A stretch of 32,544 nt of DNA from contig JAFSXJ010000111.1 in the NCBI GenBank assembly GCA_017444065.1, positions 1 to 32,544 of the forward strand. Reading direction: 5' to 3'. Shown here in pieces: positions 29,042 through 32,544 of the stretch (position 1 is its first letter; each line of letters starts with the position of its first letter). Below the pieces are notes generated by a model, which searched no databases, had not been told where the DNA came from, and saw only the letters and a program-made list of their open reading frames with translations. The position numbers were made by a program, and so were the translations under genes. This DNA comes from Paludibacteraceae bacterium (GTDB lineage Bacteria > Bacteroidota > Bacteroidia > Bacteroidales > Paludibacteraceae).

Positions 29042-31011
29042 TACTATCAGAAGTTATATCCGCTATCCGTCCTCTTGAGGTCTTTGGCAAGCCTGCCGGA
29101 AAAGAGGTCACCTATCTGCTGACTGACAGCCGTCAGTTAGGCTCGTCGCAGGCACCACTGCCTGCTGAAACGCTGTTCTTTGCGTTGCGTACACCCAAAA
29201 ACGACGGCGCACGTTATATCCCCGAACTTTACCGGAAAGGCGTGCGCCTGTTCGTTGTCTCTGAGTGCTTTGAGTGCTCTGGGTTCTCCGAGTGTTCCGA
29301 TGCTATCCTCCTCCGCGTGGATGACAGTCTGGCGGCTCTACAACGATTGGCGGCGTATGTGCGCTCGTCGTACGATATACCCGTCATAGGCATTACCGGC
29401 TCCAATGGCAAGACCGTAGTCAAGGAGTGGCTGTACGAACTGCTCAAGGACGACTACCGTATCATCCGTTCGCCCAAGTCCTACAACTCACAGATTGGTG
29501 TGCCGCTGTCTGTATGGCAGTTGACAGCCATTAGCCATTGGCCATTGGCCGTTGGTGGTAAAGAGCCAAAAACTAATGGCCAACAGCCAATAGCCATATT
29601 TGAAGCCGGCATCTCTCTCCCCGGTGAGATGGAGCGTCTGGAACCCATCATCCGCCCGACGATAGGCGTCATCACGTACATCGGCGAGGAGCATGGCGAG
29701 AACTTTGCCAATCTGGAAGCCAAGCGTGCGGAGAAGATGAAGCTCTTCGCCCACTGCAATACGGTCATCGAAGACCCGACGCACCAGAATGTACGCACCT
29801 GTGCGGCGGTGATGCGCGCCTTGGGGTATGACGAAGATACAATCTCCCGACGCATTCTCCAGCAGACTCACGAGACCGTCATGCGCGTCAACCTGACTGC
29901 CCTGACCGACAATGTCCGTACGTTCCGCAGTATGCTCCGTCCGGATACCAAGCTCACCTGTATGGTCAAGGCGTTTGCCTACGGCGCAGGCAGTGTCGAG
30001 GTCAGCCGTGCACTGCAGGAGGCTAAGGTCGCCGATTATCTGGCGGTGGCGGTGGCTGACGAGGGAGTGGAACTCCGCCGTGCAGGTGTCACTCTGCCTA
30101 TCATCATCATGGATCCTGAGGTGGCGGCAATGAACCTTATCCTGGAGAACAACCTCGAGCCGAACGTCTATTCGTTCGCCTCACTCGAGCAGGTCATCAC
30201 AGCCGCGCAGGAGCAAGGGCTGGAGAACGTGCCCGTGCATATCAAGATTGACTCAGGCATGCACCGATTGGGCTTTTATTTCGAAGATATGCCTCGTCTG
30301 ATTGAACGCCTGCAAGGGCAGAATACCGTCCGCGTACGTTCCGTCTTCTCGCATCTGGCAGGTAGCGACGAGCAGCAGTTCGACGCCTTCACCATGCAGC
30401 AGATCTGTTACTTCAAGCGTTGTGCCGACACCCTTGAAGCGGGGCTTTCAGGCGAGGCCGGTCTTTCAGCGGAGCGGTCTTTGCTCTTTCAGCCCGAAGG
30501 GCGGTCTATAATCAAGCATATATGCAACTCGGCGGGCATCGAGCGTTTTGCGGGGTACCAGTTCGACATGTGCCGCCTCGGTATTGGTATGTACGGTATC
30601 TCGTTTGCCGGAAGCAAACTGCGTAATGTCTGCTCGTTACAGACGACCATTCTCTCCGTCAAGACCGTCCGTGCCGGTGAGACCATCGGCTACGGCCGCC
30701 ACACTACGCTCACCGACGATCGGCAGATTGCCGTTATCCCTATCGGTTATGCCGACGGCTTTGACCGGCGGTTTTCTAATTACGGCGGTGAGGTCATTGT
30801 CCGTGGCAGGCGTTGTCCCGTGGTAGGTAATGTCTGCATGGACCAAGCCATGGTTGATGTCACCGGCACCGATGCGCATGTCGGCGACTCTGTGGAGGTC
30901 TTTGGCGAACGCCTGCCGCTGCAGGAACTATCCAACCGCTTGGGCACTATCCCCTACGAGGTGCTGACCTCTGTCTCTCGCCGTGTGCAACGCGTCTATT
31001 ACTACGAGTAA
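29038..31011 (+). CDS. MurF-alanine racemase fusion with reduced MurF half
   Basis: 657 residues. Residues 1-276 derive from MurF, which adds D-Ala-D-Ala to the UDP-MurNAc-tripeptide. They include the N-terminal domain (TYLLTDSRQL), the P-loop GITGSNGKT at 118-126, SYNSQIGVPLSVW and EAGISLPGEM. Residues 277-657 are a full PLP-dependent alanine racemase: MVKAFAYGAG with Lys311 for PLP, HIKIDSGMHRLGF, ETIGYGRH with catalytic Tyr552, IGYADGFDRR and GNVCMDQAMVDV. E. coli MurF has 452 residues. Here the C-terminal ligase domain is missing, and the text jumps from RALGYDEDTISRRIL straight to HETVMRVNL, so ligase activity is unlikely. Three low-complexity insertions lie in frame: residues about 76-87, 164-186 and 468-490. 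The stop and start overlap upstream is 4 bases. Confidence 0.9.
   Translation: MILSEVISAIRPLEVFGKPAGKEVTYLLTDSRQLGSSQAPLPAETLFFALRTPKNDGARYIPELYRKGVRLFVVSECFECSGFSECSDAILLRVDDSLAALQRLAAYVRSSYDIPVIGITGSNGKTVVKEWLYELLKDDYRIIRSPKSYNSQIGVPLSVWQLTAISHWPLAVGGKEPKTNGQQPIAIFEAGISLPGEMERLEPIIRPTIGVITYIGEEHGENFANLEAKRAEKMKLFAHCNTVIEDPTHQNVRTCAAVMRALGYDEDTISRRILQQTHETVMRVNLTALTDNVRTFRSMLRPDTKLTCMVKAFAYGAGSVEVSRALQEAKVADYLAVAVADEGVELRRAGVTLPIIIMDPEVAAMNLILENNLEPNVYSFASLEQVITAAQEQGLENVPVHIKIDSGMHRLGFYFEDMPRLIERLQGQNTVRVRSVFSHLAGSDEQQFDAFTMQQICYFKRCADTLEAGLSGEAGLSAERSLLFQPEGRSIIKHICNSAGIERFAGYQFDMCRLGIGMYGISFAGSKLRNVCSLQTTILSVKTVRAGETIGYGRHTTLTDDRQIAVIPIGYADGFDRRFSNYGGEVIVRGRRCPVVGNVCMDQAMVDVTGTDAHVGDSVEVFGERLPLQELSNRLGTIPYEVLTSVSRRVQRVYYYE
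29262..29297 (+). repeat. 9-base tandem repeat in frame in murF-alr
   Basis: Four 9-base units (TGAGTGCTT, TGAGTGCTC, TGGGTTCTC, CGAGTGTTC) encode a three-residue period, ECF ECS GFS ECS. It sits where MurF proteins have a loop between the N-terminal domain's last strands, just before DAILLRVDDSLAAL. Confidence 0.7.
29527..29594. repeat. Mirrored 7-base tandem repeats in frame in murF-alr
   Basis: Four direct units (GCCATTA, GCCATTG, GCCATTG, GCCGTTG; 29527-29554) and three in reverse (TAATGGC, CAACAGC, CAATAGC; 29574-29594) lie either side of a 19-base spacer. Together they encode ISHWPLAVGGKEPKTNGQQP between LSVWQL and IAIFEAGIS, two MurF segments that are normally almost adjacent. Confidence 0.75.
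30441..30506 (+). repeat. GGTCT-headed dispersed repeat in frame in murF-alr
   Basis: Units start GGGGCTTTCAGGCGAGGCC, GGTCTTTCAGCGGAGC, and GGTCTTTGCTCTTTCAG with CCCGAAGGGC, then GGTCT again. They encode AGLSGEAGLSAERSLLFQPE inside the alanine racemase half, between RCADTLE and HICNSAGIERF, which are close together in ordinary racemases. Confidence 0.75.
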
Positions 31012-31041
31012 TTTTTGATAATTTTGGTAATTGTTGACCAA

Positions 31042-31788
31042 ATGATTCAATGCGATAATCTCCATATTGGCTACGGCAGTCGTGTCGTCCAGCACGACCT
31101 GTCGTTCACGCTTGAGACGGGACAACTTGTCGCCTTGCTTGGAGCCAACGGCTGCGGCAAATCAACTCTGCTGCGTACCCTCGCCGGTCTGCAACCGACA
31201 TTGGGTGGCTCATATAGTCTAACCTCCAACAGCGACAGCGGTCTAATCTCCAACAGCGAGCAAAGCGAGCGGTCTAAACTCATCGCCCTGGTGCTGACCG
31301 AACGCCTGAGCGTGGAGAGTGCCACCGTCCGCGATGTGGTGGCTATGGGGCGCTATCCTTATACCTCGTTCCTTGGCACGCTCTCAGCGGCGGACTATCG
31401 CATCGTGGATGAAGCCATGCGGCAGGTCGATGTTGCCGAACTCGCCGACACGTTCTACAACGACCACTCCGATGGTGAGAAACAACGTATTCTTATCGCC
31501 AAGGCTCTTGCCCAGCAGACGCCGGTCATCCTCCTGGACGAACCCACGGCGCACCTTGACCTGCTTTCGCGAATCAAGACCTTGAACCTGTTGCGCGACA
31601 TTGCCCATGAACAGGGCAAGACCATCCTTATCTCCACCCACGAGCTCGACCTCGCCCTGCGTACGGCCGATCGCGTGCTGCTCATGTTCCCCAAGAACGA
31701 AGGAGTCCTCCTCGCCACACCTTCCGACATCCGCCACACCGACGCCCTCCGCCGCGCCTTCGGTATGGATATTTCTCTGTCGTGTTGA
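31042..31788 (+). CDS. ABC transporter ATP-binding protein, FecE/BtuD type
   Basis: 248 residues from the ATG at 31042. The frame is open from a TTG at 31015, but the family starts near MIQCDNLHIGYG. Walker A is GANGCGKST (Gly34 to Thr42), the signature is HSDGEKQR, Walker B is VILLDEP (Asp166, Glu167) and the switch His is in ISTHELD. The length and the late helical region fit the ATPases of iron-siderophore, haem or cobalamin importers, which work with two inner-membrane permeases and a binding protein. None is encoded beside it, so it may use components coded elsewhere. Residues about 59-79 (SLTSNSDSGLISNSEQSERS) replace the usual segment before the Q-loop strand and are coded by a repeat. 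It follows murF-alr after 30 bases, probably in the same operon. Confidence 0.88.
   Translation: MIQCDNLHIGYGSRVVQHDLSFTLETGQLVALLGANGCGKSTLLRTLAGLQPTLGGSYSLTSNSDSGLISNSEQSERSKLIALVLTERLSVESATVRDVVAMGRYPYTSFLGTLSAADYRIVDEAMRQVDVAELADTFYNDHSDGEKQRILIAKALAQQTPVILLDEPTAHLDLLSRIKTLNLLRDIAHEQGKTILISTHELDLALRTADRVLLMFPKNEGVLLATPSDIRHTDALRRAFGMDISLSC
31218..31276 (+). repeat. GGTCT-type dispersed repeat in frame in the ABC ATPase gene
   Basis: GTCTAACCTCCAACAGCGA (31218-31236) is repeated as GTCTAATCTCCAACAGCGA (31241-31259), with one difference. A third unit starts GGTCTAAACTC at 31271, after GCGAGCAAAGCGAGC. It has the same plan as the copies at 7.6 and 30.4 kb: a GGTCT head, then CTC, then CAGCG and a GC end. 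Confidence 0.7.
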
Positions 31789-31836
31789 TTTTGAACTGCT
31801 GTGTTTTGACATGTGCCTGTTCCCTCGGGTGTCATG

Positions 31837-32420
31837 TCATAGCATGCTATACGAATCAATATGCCATTTTTGACTTTTCTTGTTGTACTGCAGGACGGCG
31901 AATGTGTCATGGTATTCATTCTCGATGCGGTGTACTGAGGCGTTACAACCCACTCGCCTTGTTGGTTAATCAATCCCCACTTGCAGTTATTGTCCTGCAT
32001 GACGCACAGACCGTGATGGTATAGGAACGCAGTCTCCCTGAAATCGTCGTTGTTGAATATCGCAAATTCCTTAGGGAATGCCGCTTCGCCTGTTTCGGTG
32101 ATGAAGGATAACTTCCCGTTCTTGTAAACCGCTGCAATGCCTTCGCTGAAGTTCCATGCGCGGTCATACTGCACGGGGATGATAATCTTGCCGGTGTTGA
32201 TATTCAGGTACCCTCGTTTATTGTTCAGTGAGCGGAATACTACCAGACTGTCGCTTGAGTTGGGATCATTCAGGAATATATGCCGCAACTTGGGCGTAGT
32301 GAACTTTCCTGTACGACAGTCTTTGAGTCGTTCAACTCCTTTTCTGAACTGCACGCCGTACACAATCACGATGTTTTCCGATACGTGAGGCGGGCAACTA
32401 TTGTAGGGTACTTCTAATAA
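31837..32420 (-). pseudogene. WG-repeat protein, frameshifted remnant
   Basis: On the minus strand the frame runs from about 32420 with LLEVPYNSCPPHVSENIVIVYGV through WG-type repeats: NNKRGYLNINTGKIIIPVQYD, AWNFSEGIAAVYKNGKLSFI and CKWGLINQQGEWVVTPQY. Near 31929-31931 the frame is lost. Adding one base there (ACCGC to ACCCGC on the minus strand) restores RIENEYHDTFAVLQYNKKSQKWHIDSYSML and a stop at 31837. Upstream, the frame is closed by a TGA at 32421-32423, and ENIL in the neighbouring frame suggests a second shift. No start codon with a signal peptide is left. WG-repeat proteins are of unknown function and often secreted or lipid-anchored. The gene converges on the ABC ATPase gene, 48 bases apart. 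A sequencing error at either site is possible. Confidence 0.75.
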
Positions 32421-32423
32421 TCA

Positions 32424-32544
32424 GTATATTTTCAGTGGGACTGCTCTGATGAGATACCTCTTTCAGAGTTCGCCTTCAGCGGAAGGCATCAGTCGGTGAT
32501 ATTTTTCATCTTATCCACTCATTTGACATATTGTTTTTGGCGTA
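32424..32544. other. Right-edge region upstream of the WG remnant
   Basis: No intact gene. On the minus strand there is a short ATG-led frame (MKNITD, then stop) at about 32489-32509 and traces that may be the broken start of the WG gene. A hairpin GCCTTC/GAAGGC lies at 32472-32487, next to CTCTTTCAG, a segment also found in the GGTCT-type repeats at 7.6 and 30.4 kb. Confidence 0.35.

Noticed and set aside
31015-31041. TTG start for the ABC ATPase
   Set aside because: The ATG at 31042 gives the start typical of the family, and the nine extra residues have no support.
31455-31836. Continuation of the WG-repeat frame through the ABC gene
   Set aside because: After the frameshift near 31930 the peptide loses all WG pattern and overlaps a complete ATPase on the other strand. 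The true end is the stop at 31837 in the shifted frame.
31807-31839. Bidirectional terminator between the ABC gene and the WG remnant
   Set aside because: TGACATG and CATGTCA form a 7-base-pair stem, but the loop is long and no T-tract follows on the plus strand, so I did not call it.

Overview
The window (32,544 bases) comes from a member of the phylum Bacteroidota, most likely the order Bacteroidales. Four things support this. The promoters have the Bacteroides pattern (TTTG, 20 bases, TAnnTTTG). Several secreted proteins end in type IX secretion (T9SS) C-terminal domains. MurF is fused to alanine racemase, and there is a 662-residue NagB-like/PIG-L fusion typical of gut Bacteroidales. I cannot resolve the genus. 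There are no tRNA, rRNA, CRISPR or transposase genes here.

Layout. 1-741: 3' end of a surface protein made of 69-residue InlB B-type repeats. 742-1241: a gene-free stretch with hairpins, a promoter and a long leader. 1242-1958: an unrecognised basic protein. 2103-5573: a secreted CotH-like protein 3 bases ahead of gltX. 5632-9129: the NagB-like/PIG-L fusion and a family 2 glycosyltransferase. 9256-16049: a tight run of a SpoIID/LytB protein, an OmpA-type outer membrane protein, a T9SS cargo of 817 residues and a second OmpA-type protein. 16317-27455: a 3712-residue T9SS cargo. 27519-31788: ftsY, a thioesterase, murF-alr and an ABC ATPase, with 4-base overlaps between the first three. 31837-32420, minus strand: a frameshifted WG-repeat gene.

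The most interesting part is 10.4-27.5 kb. It looks like a tandem duplication of a two-gene unit: an outer membrane OmpA-type protein followed by its T9SS-exported neighbour. In the second copy the cargo has grown from one small Cys-containing beta module to about 29. These form a layered array: an A-type series with a roughly 300-residue, three-module period, interrupted by eight B-type modules that sit between two similar A-type module pairs. I infer that the OmpA-type partner anchors or assembles the cargo at the cell surface; this is not shown by sequence alone.

A second theme is small repeats that occur both between genes and, in frame, inside conserved genes. One family has GGTCT-headed units (7.6, 30.4 and 31.2 kb). 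One is a palindrome with core AGCCAA-nn-TTGGCT (in gltX, the spoIID-like gene and the thioesterase, near-match in ftsY). A third consists of short tandem arrays with 7-9 base units, two of them mirrored into hairpins (16.06 and 29.53 kb). The murF-alr gene carries three such insertions and also lacks the MurF C-terminal domain, so its ligase half is probably not active.
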